Assembly: GCA_964350435.1 (NCBI GenBank)
Contig: CAYGJS010000001.1
Location: 46,838 to 110,837 of the forward strand
Direction of reading: 5' to 3'
DNA: 64,000 bases
Source: TMED27 sp964350435
GTDB taxonomy: Bacteria; Pseudomonadota; Alphaproteobacteria; Micavibrionales; Micavibrionaceae
The position numbers and the translations under genes are program-made. Every line of letters begins with the position of its first letter. Position 1 is the first letter of the stretch. Positions 1 to 8,276 of this stretch are shown piece after piece. Below the pieces are notes generated by a model that worked only from the letters and a program-made list of their open reading frames with translations, ran no database searches and had not been told where the DNA came from.

Positions 1-2
1 CC

Positions 3-383
3 TTTGAGCTGGGCACAATTAACGAAGTCCCGGTTATTGCCGGAGACATCATCTATGAAGGCGCAGCGGTTGGCGATAATGCCAGCGGCTATGCACGACC
101 TCTGCAGGCTGGCGATTATTTCTACGGCTTTGCAGAACAAAATGCTGATAACGCGGCTGGTGCCGCCGGAGATGTGAAAGTGCGTGTTCGCACGCAAGGT
201 GCCGTTCAGGTGCCGATTTCCGGCCTTGCCATTACCGATATTGGCGCTGCTGTGTATGCCTCCGATGACAACACTTTCACCCTTACCGCCACTGATAACA
301 CCTATATCGGTCGGCTTTCGCGCTTTGTGAAATCGGGTGTGGGTGTTGTGTCCTTCAACACTTTGATTACGGCAGCCGCCTAA
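3..383 (+). CDS. Capsid decoration/cement-like phage protein (5' truncated by window edge)
   Basis: The frame is open from the first bases of the window, so the start lies upstream; the GTG at 174 is internal. The visible 126 residues are rich in Gly, Ala, Asp and Thr, with short beta-type stretches (DIIYEG, GDYFYGFAEQ, VQVPISGLAITDIG, YIGRLSRFV). This is the pattern of small head decoration or DUF2190-type proteins that sit just before a major capsid gene. The major head gene follows after 38 bases, which fits a role in stabilising the capsid surface. Family assignment rests on pattern and position only. Confidence 0.55.
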   Translation, partial: FELGTINEVPVIAGDIIYEGAAVGDNASGYARPLQAGDYFYGFAEQNADNAAGAAGDVKVRVRTQGAVQVPISGLAITDIGAAVYASDDNTFTLTATDNTYIGRLSRFVKSGVGVVSFNTLITAAA

Positions 384-421
384 TCATTTCGTAATCCCTT
401 AAATCAAGAAAGGAAACTATC

Positions 422-1369
422 ATGTCCGCAAAAGGATTATCCTCACGCGCCATTATCGGGCGCTTTTATCAACGGCTGGAGCAAAACCCCGGCCTTGAAT
501 GGGTGGCTGCGCTATCCAATTACTTCACCTCTGATCAGGAATCCGAGACCTATAAATGGCTCGGTCAGGTTCCTGTCATGCGGGAATGGATTGGTGGTCG
601 TCAGGCTAAAGGATTCCGTGAAAACGGCATCACCATTGAGAACAAGCATTTTGAAGCCACGCTTGAAGTGCTCGTTCGAGAGTTGCGCCGCGATAAAACG
701 GGTCAGGTTATGGTTCGTGTTGATGAGCTTGCCGACCGCACCAATGCCCACTGGGCGAAGTTGCTGTCTGAGCTGATCATTAATGCAGAAAGCCAGATCT
801 GTTACGATGGCCAGTATTTCTTTGATACTGATCATACCGAAGGCGATAGCGGTGCGCAGAGCAATAAACTCTCCATCGATATCTCTGGTCTGCCAACAGA
901 AGTCCATGGTTCCACCACCATTCCATCCGTGGAAGAGCTGCAGCTTTCTATTCTGCAGGTGATCCAGCAGCTTTACTCGCTGAAGGATGATCAGGGCGAG
1001 CCGATGAACGAAAACGCGCGGTCTTTCCTTGTCATGGTGCCAACCAAAATGTGGCATGTGGCTAAGGCGGCAACGGCGGCTCCGGTCATCACGCATGGCC
1101 AGACCAATATTGTCCAGGTTATGGATGAGGTCACGCTCTCAGTGGCACAAAACCCGCGTTTGCCATGGACGGACAAGTTTGCCGTATTCCGCACTGATGG
1201 ATCCGTAAAACCGCTGATCCGTCAGGAAGAGGAAGCCGTCATGCTGAAAGCCATCGCCGAAGGCTCCGAGCTGGAGTTTGAGGAAGACAAGCACCGCTAC
1301 GGTGTCGATACATGGCGCAACGTGGGTTATGGCTTCTGGCAGCAAGCCTGCCTGGCACAGCTGGTGTAA
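422..1369 (+). CDS. Mu gpT-like major head (capsid) protein
   Basis: This 315-residue protein resembles the Mu-like prophage major head subunit gpT family. The N-terminus has an RAIIGRFYQRLE-type start followed by a W-rich segment (YKWLGQVPVMREW, residues about 44-56). A conserved-looking middle follows (ENKHFEATLEVLVRELRRD; a DGQYFFDTDH loop near residue 130). Length fits the family. It would form the icosahedral shell of the prophage head. It starts at ATG 422 after an AAGGAAA ribosome site and lies between the decoration-like gene and the connector genes, the usual order. The rest of the prophage looks siphovirus-like, so the head module may be Mu-type by exchange. Confidence 0.8.
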   Translation: MSAKGLSSRAIIGRFYQRLEQNPGLEWVAALSNYFTSDQESETYKWLGQVPVMREWIGGRQAKGFRENGITIENKHFEATLEVLVRELRRDKTGQVMVRVDELADRTNAHWAKLLSELIINAESQICYDGQYFFDTDHTEGDSGAQSNKLSIDISGLPTEVHGSTTIPSVEELQLSILQVIQQLYSLKDDQGEPMNENARSFLVMVPTKMWHVAKAATAAPVITHGQTNIVQVMDEVTLSVAQNPRLPWTDKFAVFRTDGSVKPLIRQEEEAVMLKAIAEGSELEFEEDKHRYGVDTWRNVGYGFWQQACLAQLV

Positions 1370-1379
1370 GGAGGGTCTC

Positions 1380-1793
1380 ATGACAAAACGCTATAAGGTA
1401 ACCGGGGTCAAAGTCCGCTTTGGTCCCGGTTTTGTTTTGGAGTTGGAAAAATCGCAAGCCGATGCCCGCGCTCATGTTCTTCATCACAAGAAAGGTAGTC
1501 TTTATGCCGTTCTGGATACGGTGGAGTTTAAACAGGGAGAAAGCATTGGCATCTCTGAAGGCGATGTCCCTAAATCATGGTGGGATACGTTGGAGGAGAT
1601 TGGCGCTAAAAAAGCCAAAAGCAAAACTCCCGATCCAACGCCTCCCGCAGAGGTTCAATACACCATCAAGCACCGTCATTTTGGCAAGTATGATGTGATT
1701 GATCCTGATGGTAATGCAGTGACGGAAGAACCTCTTCCCAAGGAGGAGGCAGAAGCCCGCGCTGCTGAATTATCGAATGAGGCCGAAACATGA
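1380..1793 (+). CDS. Hypothetical phage head-region protein
   Basis: The start is ATG 1380, preceded by TAAGGAGG that overlaps the stop of the head gene; the longer in-frame extension would run into that gene. The 137-residue product has a beta-type N-terminal part (VTGVKVRFGPGFVLELEKSQA), a proline/lysine linker (KSKTPDPTPPAEV) and a small C-terminal module (YTIKHRHFGKYDVID...) ending in an acidic helix. I do not recognise the family. Its stop overlaps the next start by 4 bases, so it belongs to the late operon and probably to head completion or joining. No function is claimed. Confidence 0.6.
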   Translation: MTKRYKVTGVKVRFGPGFVLELEKSQADARAHVLHHKKGSLYAVLDTVEFKQGESIGISEGDVPKSWWDTLEEIGAKKAKSKTPDPTPPAEVQYTIKHRHFGKYDVIDPDGNAVTEEPLPKEEAEARAAELSNEAET

Positions 1794-2098
1794 GCAGCTT
1801 CGCAGAGACCATAGATACGGTCTTTGCGGAGTTCGGCCTCGATGCATCATATATTCCGCAAGTCGGCGATCCGGTAAGCGTTCGCGTTCTCCCAAGACGG
1901 GGAGATAGTCTCCTCGACTTGGGCGCCACGAAAATTGCTATCGACTCTTTGTTTTTTGAGCTTCGGCGCGCAGAGAGCATGACGCCTGTTGAGAATGATC
2001 GGCTGGAAATCGATGGGCAGACTTATCTGATCCAGGCTGAGCCGCGCATTGAAGATGTCAGCTCTCATGTCTGGATTTTGGATACAAGGAAAATATGA
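1790..2098 (+). CDS. Head-tail joining (head closure) protein-like
   Basis: This 102-residue protein reads like the small beta-barrel head-closure proteins of the lambda FII or HK97 gp10-neck type. Features are a short N-terminal helix, VSVRVLPRRGDSL, FFELRRAE, and a C-terminal DRLEIDGQTYLIQAEPRIED...WILDTR barrel. In siphoviruses this class caps the filled head and accepts the tail. It overlaps its upstream and downstream neighbours by 4 bases each (ATGA), so translation is coupled. The assignment is from size, pattern and position between capsid and tail genes. Confidence 0.6.
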   Translation: MSSFAETIDTVFAEFGLDASYIPQVGDPVSVRVLPRRGDSLLDLGATKIAIDSLFFELRRAESMTPVENDRLEIDGQTYLIQAEPRIEDVSSHVWILDTRKI

Positions 2099-2733
2099 GA
2101 TTGGATGCGCAAACCATAGGCGATATTCGCCGCAATCTCCGCAAGGAGACGGAGTTTATCAGCCGTCTGGCGACCAAGGCGACTAAAGAGGCCACCAACG
2201 GTCTGAAAGCCGATTTGCGCAACGATGTGGTGGGGTCTGGTTTTGGTGTGCGCTTATCACGCACATGGCGCTCCAAAATCTATGATGATAACGGTGTCGA
2301 TGTTAAAGGCTTTGTTTACTCGCGCGCGCCCCAGATCATTGAGTCCTTTGATCAAGGCGCGGTTATTCGCTCTCGCAGCGGACGGTATCTGGCTATTCCC
2401 ACGCAGAATGCGCCCAAGCGCATTAATCGGCGGAAACCGACACCGGATTTGTATGTGGAGCATAAAGGGGATTTACGATTTGTCCGTAGCAACAGCGGCA
2501 CTGCTTTTTTGGTGGCGGATGATCGCCGCGCATCATATAGCCGCAAGACAGGTGATTTTCGCGGCTTTCGCAAAGCCAGCCAGCGCTCATTAAAAACCGG
2601 ACACGGCGTAACTACAGTGGTGATGTTTATTCTTATACCTACGGCGAAGATGCCGAAAAAACTCGATGTCCAAAAGATCGCCGATCAATGGGGCATCAAA
2701 CATATTGATCTCATGGTGAGCCAGTACAGATGA
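2095..2733 (+). CDS. DUF6441-like phage protein (tail completion position)
   Basis: The 212-residue product has an N-terminal amphipathic helix with repeated Lys/Thr/Ala. It then shows the pattern GFGVRLSRTWRSKIYDD...KGFVYSRAPQIIESFDQGAVIRS..GRYLAIPTQNAP, which I associate with DUF6441 phage proteins. The C-terminal part (PTAKMPKKLDVQKIADQW) fits the same group. It takes the gp10/HK97 tail-completion slot between head closure and tail terminator. The gene overlaps both neighbours by 4 bases. The family is recognised by eye and the structural role is inferred from gene order. Confidence 0.65.
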   Translation: MRLDAQTIGDIRRNLRKETEFISRLATKATKEATNGLKADLRNDVVGSGFGVRLSRTWRSKIYDDNGVDVKGFVYSRAPQIIESFDQGAVIRSRSGRYLAIPTQNAPKRINRRKPTPDLYVEHKGDLRFVRSNSGTAFLVADDRRASYSRKTGDFRGFRKASQRSLKTGHGVTTVVMFILIPTAKMPKKLDVQKIADQWGIKHIDLMVSQYR

Positions 2734-3164
2734 CCAGCAAAACTGAAACTATAATGCAAGCTTTGGCAACGCTTGTAGAAGGAGCCGTAAATGCCAAGTT
2801 TGAACGTAACGCCTCAGTGCCAGAGAAAATACCCGCTGATGGATTGGTGATTTTACGTGACGGCAACCCCGGCCTTCCGGATGAAGCGCTGGGCGGTTTT
2901 GGTAATGCGTATTACGAACATGAAGTTGAGATTGAGATTTATGTGGCGGACGGCGCACAAAATAGCCGTGATGGATTGTTCGACACGATCATTACCCATA
3001 TTGGCGGCGCGCTGGAAGCAGATCCTGATCTTGGCGGTCTGATTTTTGGTATGAGCTACGCCCGTCCAGATGTAACCGTTGAGATTGTCCCAGGCTCACA
3101 CGCCATTAAATCCGGCGTGCTGACTTTGATTTTAGATTACGAAACCCCGACACCGCTTTCATAA
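2730..3164 (+). CDS. Tail terminator-like protein
   Basis: This 144-residue protein has an N-terminal helix (TETIMQALATLVEGAV), a beta segment (DGLVILRDGNPG), YYEHEVEIEIYVADG, and a helix/strand end. That is the alpha/beta layout of lambda gpU-type tail terminator proteins, often mislabelled acyl-CoA transferase in phage annotation. It would form the ring that ends tail-tube growth. It lies directly before the tube gene and is the last gene before an intrinsic terminator at 3185. Assignment is by fold pattern and order. Confidence 0.6.
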   Translation: MTSKTETIMQALATLVEGAVNAKFERNASVPEKIPADGLVILRDGNPGLPDEALGGFGNAYYEHEVEIEIYVADGAQNSRDGLFDTIITHIGGALEADPDLGGLIFGMSYARPDVTVEIVPGSHAIKSGVLTLILDYETPTPLS

Positions 3165-3184
3165 CCATTTTAACCCCTCGTGAG

Positions 3185-3215
3185 AACCCGCCGTATTGGC
3201 GGGTTTTTCGTTTTA
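3185..3215 (+). terminator. Intrinsic terminator inside the late operon
   Basis: An 8-bp perfect stem (AACCCGCC / GGCGGGTT) with a 5-base loop is followed at once by T-rich sequence (TTTTCGTTTT). It sits 21 bases after the tail-terminator gene and about 25 bases before the tail-tube gene. It may split or attenuate the late transcript, or lower expression of upstream genes relative to the abundant tube protein. Confidence 0.8.
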
Positions 3216-3240
3216 ACCCACCCAAAAAAGGAGAAAACCC

Positions 3241-4512
3241 ATGGCGCGTGCATATGGCTCGAACGCCTCGCTGCTCCTCAAGCGTGAAAGCGCCTACGGT
3301 CAGCAGGTATCAGGAAACTACTATCAAATGCCCTTTAACAGCTCGGATCTGGGCAGTGAGCAAGGTTTGATCGAGGATGCCGTTCTCGGTTATGGCCGCG
3401 ATCCGCTCCAGCCGCTTCGGGATGTGATTAACGATGACGGCGATATTGTCGTTCCGGTGGATCCGCGTTATCTGGGGTTCTGGCTAACTGGATTATTTGG
3501 TGACCCGACCTCCGGCGATGTGGCCGCAACTGGCTTTATTGATTTTTCGGATATTCCATCTGAGAACGATACCATCACGATCAATGGCACTGAATTTACT
3601 TTTGTAAGCTCGGCTCCTGCGGGTGATGAAATCCTGATCGGTGGTACCGCTATTCAAAGCGTTGATAATGCCGTCTCTCAATTAAATGCCTCTTCTGACG
3701 GCAATGTTACCGTGGCGACTTACAGTCGCCCGACGGGTACTTCACGCTTGCTGGTGACATATGACACGGCGGGCACAGCCGGGAATACATTTACTCTGGC
3801 TGAGAGTTGTGATGTTGCCATGCTGAGCGACAGCACGCTTGAAGGCGGCGGTACGGAGCATGAGTTTGTCTCCGGCAAGGACACGCTCCCCAGCTATTCC
3901 ATTCAGGTCGGCATGCCCAAAGTACCAGCCTATTTCATGCACACGGGCGTGGTGATGAATTCTATCGCCTTTGATTTTCAGCGTTCTGGCGCGGCGGCGG
4001 CAACCATCAATGCCATTGCCCAGGCTGAAAAACGTTATAGCGCCACACAAGGCGGTACCCCGCAAACATTGACCTTTAAGCGGATCAGCCAGTTTCAGGG
4101 TGCGATTAAATCCGGCGGTGTCCCCATTGGAAACCTGACAGCTGGCTCTGTGACATATAACAATAATCTGGAGCGGATCGAAACCATTCGCGATGACGGC
4201 TTGATTGACGGTGCGGATCCCACCATTGCCGCGCTCACGGGCACTATCGAGGTTCGTTTTGCCGATACAACTCTGATTGATCTGGCTTCTGCTGGTACGC
4301 CCGTTGATTTAGAGTTTTCGTACACGCTCACCTCTGCGCTGCGGCTGCAGATATTGGCGCATGAAGTTTATCTGCCAAAACCAAAGCTCTCCGTAGACGG
4401 CCCCGGCGGTGTGCAAGCCAGCTTTGATTTCCAAGGCGCTTATAATACGGCAGAAGGCAAGATGCTGACGGTCAAGCTCCTCAATGATTTGGATGGGAGT
4501 GAATATCTATGA
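3241..4512 (+). CDS. Phage tail tube protein with inserted beta domain
   Basis: The 423-residue protein begins with MARAYGSNASLLLKRESAYG and a GNYYQMPFNS..DLG segment, the pattern of Phage_tube_2-type tail tube proteins. A segment of roughly residues 95-215 (FIDFSDIPSENDTITINGTE...) reads as an extra Ser/Thr/Gly-rich beta domain, of the kind displayed on the outside of a tail tube. The core then resumes (PSYSIQVGMPKV...HTGVVMNSIAFDFQRSG). A strong GGAG ribosome site precedes ATG 3241, consistent with high expression. It polymerises into the tail tube around the tape measure protein. Confidence 0.75.
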   Translation: MARAYGSNASLLLKRESAYGQQVSGNYYQMPFNSSDLGSEQGLIEDAVLGYGRDPLQPLRDVINDDGDIVVPVDPRYLGFWLTGLFGDPTSGDVAATGFIDFSDIPSENDTITINGTEFTFVSSAPAGDEILIGGTAIQSVDNAVSQLNASSDGNVTVATYSRPTGTSRLLVTYDTAGTAGNTFTLAESCDVAMLSDSTLEGGGTEHEFVSGKDTLPSYSIQVGMPKVPAYFMHTGVVMNSIAFDFQRSGAAAATINAIAQAEKRYSATQGGTPQTLTFKRISQFQGAIKSGGVPIGNLTAGSVTYNNNLERIETIRDDGLIDGADPTIAALTGTIEVRFADTTLIDLASAGTPVDLEFSYTLTSALRLQILAHEVYLPKPKLSVDGPGGVQASFDFQGAYNTAEGKMLTVKLLNDLDGSEYL

Positions 4513-5270
4513 TCACTCTAAAACAGCCCAGCCAGCCTTATAAGATCGGCATCGCGCCGGGTTTTACGGTCACCGTCAAGCCGCTCAAAACCTTAAGCTA
4601 CTCCGTGGCCACCATGACGGCGCAAAAGAAAGTCGCTGATCTAGAGAAAGGCTTGCGTGATGTCGAAGAGTCAGGTTTTACGGTTGAACATCCGGTCGAT
4701 CTGAAGAACCCGCAGGAGCGCAACGCGCTATTTCTTGATCATCTGATCAAAGATCTGGCCGTCACCCATATTGTTGGCTGGGAGGGTGTTTTGGATGAGG
4801 AGAAGAATACCGCCGCCGATCCTACGCCAGAGAATATTCGTAAAGTCATGGATGTTTCGGAATTTGCCGAAACATTCTTCCAGCTTTTTACCCGTTATGT
4901 GTTTTTGCTGGGCGAAGCCAAGGAGCGGATCCGTAAATTAACTGAATGGCACTTCAAGAAAAGCGGCGGCCCGTCTTATTGCGCGACATGCAAGGAGCAG
5001 GATCTGCCATGCGCGTTTGAAAATCTCTGCCCGTATCAGAAATACGCCCCGCGCCTCGTACAGGAACAACAAGCCTGGGAGATCTTAGAAAGCTGCACAT
5101 CGCAGCTGCGTCTTGCGCCCTCTGGTCGGGTGGTCGGCATTGATATGAGCGCCGCCTTAGAAATTGCTAAAGCACGAGGCTTTGATCTGGAAATCGTGGC
5201 TGAGCTTTTAAAGGAAGGTGAAGCCGGAATTCTTGATGCAATAGCGCAGGAAGAAAAACTGAATGGCTGA
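4509..5270 (+). CDS. Tail assembly chaperone-position protein with Cys cluster
   Basis: This 253-residue protein lies between the tail tube and tape measure genes, the place of lambda G/GT tail chaperones, and overlaps both (4 and 8 bases). The N-terminal 50 residues are beta-like, the middle is helical, and residues about 157-173 hold four cysteines (CATC...C....C) that could bind metal. No slippery heptamer or -1 extension is apparent, unlike lambda G/GT. Similar proteins occur in alphaproteobacterial prophages, but I do not recognise a named family. The chaperone role is inferred from position. Confidence 0.5.
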   Translation: MITLKQPSQPYKIGIAPGFTVTVKPLKTLSYSVATMTAQKKVADLEKGLRDVEESGFTVEHPVDLKNPQERNALFLDHLIKDLAVTHIVGWEGVLDEEKNTAADPTPENIRKVMDVSEFAETFFQLFTRYVFLLGEAKERIRKLTEWHFKKSGGPSYCATCKEQDLPCAFENLCPYQKYAPRLVQEQQAWEILESCTSQLRLAPSGRVVGIDMSAALEIAKARGFDLEIVAELLKEGEAGILDAIAQEEKLNG

Positions 5271-7662
5271 TCGGCAGTCCAATTACGTCATCCGGCTGAA
5301 GGTTGATGGCAGCGTCAAAGTCAGCCGGGAGTTTGATAAGGTCGGTGATAAAGGCGAGCAGAATTTCAAGAAGATTCGCAAATCGGCTGGTCGTACCAAT
5401 CAGGCAATGGCCGGGATGGCGCGGAATATCACCTCAACGCTTGTTCCGGCTTTTGCAGCGGCGGCATCGGCCAGCTCAATCTTCCGCAATATCCAGACCT
5501 TTGAAAAGCTGGATATCCGGCTGCGCTCCCTGACCAACAGCGCCGAGGATTACGCTAACACGCAGGACTATCTGAAAACCAAAGCTGATGACCTGAATGT
5601 CGGTATTGAAACTTTATCCGATGGTTATGCGCGGCTTTTGGTCTTACAAAACAGCGGCATTTTGAACCGCGAGCAAGTCAACCAGCTTTCAGAAGGCTTG
5701 GTGAATGCTGCCGCCCAGCTTGGAGCCAGTGGCACCGATATTGACCGCGTTCTGTTTGGTCTTTCTCAAGGCTTAAGCTCCGGTACATTACGTGCGGAGG
5801 AATTAAATCAGGTTGTCGAGCCGCTGCCTGGCCTGTTGCAAGAGCTGGATAAAGCGGCTGGACTTTCTGCGGGCGGTTTCCGCCGTATGGTGAATTCCGG
5901 TGAGGTCACAGCAGAAATGTTCTCTACCACGCTAGTGAAAGCACTGGAATCCTATGACGGCGCTGCTTCAAAACTGGACGGCACCATCAGCGGATCTTTG
6001 GCGAAGCTGAATAATGCCTGGGTAGAGCTGGCACGCACGATTGGCGAAAGCGGTATTATTGATTTTCTGGCTGAGCTGACATCCAGCATGGCCACCAGCA
6101 TTGGTGTGGCCTCCAAGGCTGTGAACGGGCAAATGGCCTTTGCCGAGGCCACAGGCATTGTCGAGAAAACTGCCTTCATCGCTGGGCGTGGCATTAAGGC
6201 TGCTTATCTGGTTGTGCAAACCTCTATTCTAGGTTTGGCGCGCGGCGTGCTGCGTTCACTGGAAACTATTTATGATGGCGCGGTCGGTATTATCAATTTG
6301 CTGCCCGGTGTTGAGCTGAAAGCCCAACAAGGCATTACGCGTCTTGCCGATGCTGTTGATGCGGCGATTGCCGATAATGCGCGGCAGTTAGTCGCCACGT
6401 TTGATTTCGGCCCATCAGAGGAATCCATCAAGGCACTGCGGGCGCAAGAAGAGCGGATCCAGAAACTGCAGCGGGATGCTGAAATTGCCCGGTCAAAGGC
6501 TGAGCAAGAACGTGTCCGGCAGGAACGCGATGCCAAAAGCGGCCCCACAAAGGCTGAAAAGGAAATCATCAAGCAGCTGGAAAAAGAGCGACAGAAAATT
6601 GAACAAGTCACACAGGCACTCAAATTCCGTAATGAACAACTGCTCCGCGATGAAAAAACGCAGGAACTTTATAATCAACTGCAATCTGCGGGCGTTGATC
6701 TAAAAACGCGTGAGGGCGAGGAAATTCAGCGGCTGGTCGAAGAGTATTACCGCCTGCGCGATGCCAAAGAGGAAGAAGAACGGGTCGAGCAGCGCAAAAA
6801 GGAATTGATCGAAGAGATCAAGAAAATCACGGATGAGAATATCTCCGCCCAGGATAAATACAATGAGCGGATGGAGGAGCTGAATGAGCTTCTGAAAGAA
6901 GGCGCCATCAGTCTTGAGGAATTCGAAGCCGCCGGGAAGAAAGCGTATGACGAGCTGGTTGCCGCCAGTGATAAATGGTTCGATGGCGCGGTTCGTGCGC
7001 TGGATAAATATGCTGAAGAAGCTACAGACATGGCGGCAAATGTTGAGCGCGTGGTTACCAATGCCATGCAAGGGCTGGAGGATGCGCTGGTCAAGGCCAC
7101 CACCACAGGCAAATTTGAATTTAAAGAGCTGGTCGATAGCATTTTGGAGGATGTCGCTCGGCTGCTTGTTCGTACTCAGATCACCGGGCCGCTCGCTCAA
7201 GGTTTAAGCGGCTTGATCAGTAATATTTTCGGTGGTGGTCAGAGCGGCAGCAGTGGCGGCGGTTTATTTGGCGGTCTGTTTGCCGATGGCGGCGCTTTCC
7301 GAAATGGTCAGCAGATTACGGCCTATGCCAAGGGCGGGATTGTCGGTAAACCCACTATTTTTCCAATGGCCAATGGCATGGGGTTGATGGGCGAAGCCGG
7401 GCCGGAAGCCGTCTTGCCGCTGACCAGAATGTCGTCTGGTCGTCTGGGTGTAGAATCTGCTGGCGGAAACGGCGGAAACTATTTCTCAGTAACGGTTGAC
7501 GCCAGAAATTCTGCTAATCCATCTGCCACATCCGAGATGGTCAAAAAAGCCGTTAATGAGGCTTTGAGCGCGCGGATCCCTGGCATTATCCAAACATCTG
7601 CGCAAATCGCCCACCGCAAAACCGTCGACACATGGCAACGGCGCGGATCAAGGTTTGAGTAG
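5263..7662 (+). CDS. Tail tape measure protein
   Basis: The 799-residue protein is a typical tape measure. Residues about 75-260 carry the conserved tape-measure N-terminal domain (TFEKLDIRLRSLTNS; GTLRAEELNQVVEPLPGLLQEL; SGEVTAEMF). A hydrophobic segment around 300-345 follows, then a long charged coiled coil (about 385-585). The C-terminus is lambda gpH-like and glycine-rich (GGLFADGGAF...AKGGIVGKPTIFPM...GEAGPEAVLPL). It sets tail length and helps deliver DNA across the envelope. It is the longest late gene and starts inside the end of the chaperone-position gene. Confidence 0.9.
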   Translation: MADRQSNYVIRLKVDGSVKVSREFDKVGDKGEQNFKKIRKSAGRTNQAMAGMARNITSTLVPAFAAAASASSIFRNIQTFEKLDIRLRSLTNSAEDYANTQDYLKTKADDLNVGIETLSDGYARLLVLQNSGILNREQVNQLSEGLVNAAAQLGASGTDIDRVLFGLSQGLSSGTLRAEELNQVVEPLPGLLQELDKAAGLSAGGFRRMVNSGEVTAEMFSTTLVKALESYDGAASKLDGTISGSLAKLNNAWVELARTIGESGIIDFLAELTSSMATSIGVASKAVNGQMAFAEATGIVEKTAFIAGRGIKAAYLVVQTSILGLARGVLRSLETIYDGAVGIINLLPGVELKAQQGITRLADAVDAAIADNARQLVATFDFGPSEESIKALRAQEERIQKLQRDAEIARSKAEQERVRQERDAKSGPTKAEKEIIKQLEKERQKIEQVTQALKFRNEQLLRDEKTQELYNQLQSAGVDLKTREGEEIQRLVEEYYRLRDAKEEEERVEQRKKELIEEIKKITDENISAQDKYNERMEELNELLKEGAISLEEFEAAGKKAYDELVAASDKWFDGAVRALDKYAEEATDMAANVERVVTNAMQGLEDALVKATTTGKFEFKELVDSILEDVARLLVRTQITGPLAQGLSGLISNIFGGGQSGSSGGGLFGGLFADGGAFRNGQQITAYAKGGIVGKPTIFPMANGMGLMGEAGPEAVLPLTRMSSGRLGVESAGGNGGNYFSVTVDARNSANPSATSEMVKKAVNEALSARIPGIIQTSAQIAHRKTVDTWQRRGSRFE

Positions 7663-7670
7663 GAACACCC

Positions 7671-8276
7671 ATGGCAGATATCGAACTCAACTGGCCGCTG
7701 GATTTGCGTCCGGGGGAGCAGAGTTTTTACATTCGTACACTCTCGACCAAGTTTGAAAACCCGCTCACAGGGCAAGTCCAGGTTCTAGAGCGTGATGCGG
7801 CGCGCTGGGTGACAAAGTTATCGCTGGTGCGGGCGGAATTAGACTCACGCAGGCTTGATGCCTTGCTGGCGGCCTTGCGCGGATCGGTCGGGCATGTGTT
7901 TGTGCCGGATTTTCGTAGACCATCGGCAAAAGGCTCTCTGGCTGGAAGTCCGCAATTGGTAAGCGGCACTGGAAATGCAATTACGATTAACGGCTTCACG
8001 CCGGATGCGGTTGGTGTTTTAAAGGCTGGTGACTTGATCCAGACCTCACCAGGGCGTAGCCATATTACCCTGCAGGATGTGGATGCGGATGAAACTGGGG
8101 AGGCAGCGGTGGCAATTGCACCGCGTTTGCGCGAAGCTGTGACGGTCGGGCCATTAATTACAGATAATTGCCGCGTTCGCATGCGCTTGGTGGATGATGA
8201 TGCGGCAGAGAATGCGACCGACAACCGCCGTCTGAGCAGTTTTGATCTGGAATTGATAGAGGTGCTGCCGCAATGA
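7671..8276 (+). CDS. Distal tail protein, paralogue 1
   Basis: This 201-residue protein follows the tape measure gene and has no family name I can give. Its first 80 residues (WPLDLRPGEQSFYIRTLSTKFENPLTGQ..VLERDAARWV...RRLDALLAALRGSVGHVFVPDFRR) align closely with the start of the next gene. The C-terminal part (GDLIQTSPGRSHITLQDV...VAIAPRLREAV) also matches its neighbour. The two genes are therefore tandem paralogues. Position suggests a distal-tail or baseplate component comparable to lambda M/L slots. They overlap by 4 bases. Confidence 0.6.
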   Translation: MADIELNWPLDLRPGEQSFYIRTLSTKFENPLTGQVQVLERDAARWVTKLSLVRAELDSRRLDALLAALRGSVGHVFVPDFRRPSAKGSLAGSPQLVSGTGNAITINGFTPDAVGVLKAGDLIQTSPGRSHITLQDVDADETGEAAVAIAPRLREAVTVGPLITDNCRVRMRLVDDDAAENATDNRRLSSFDLELIEVLPQ

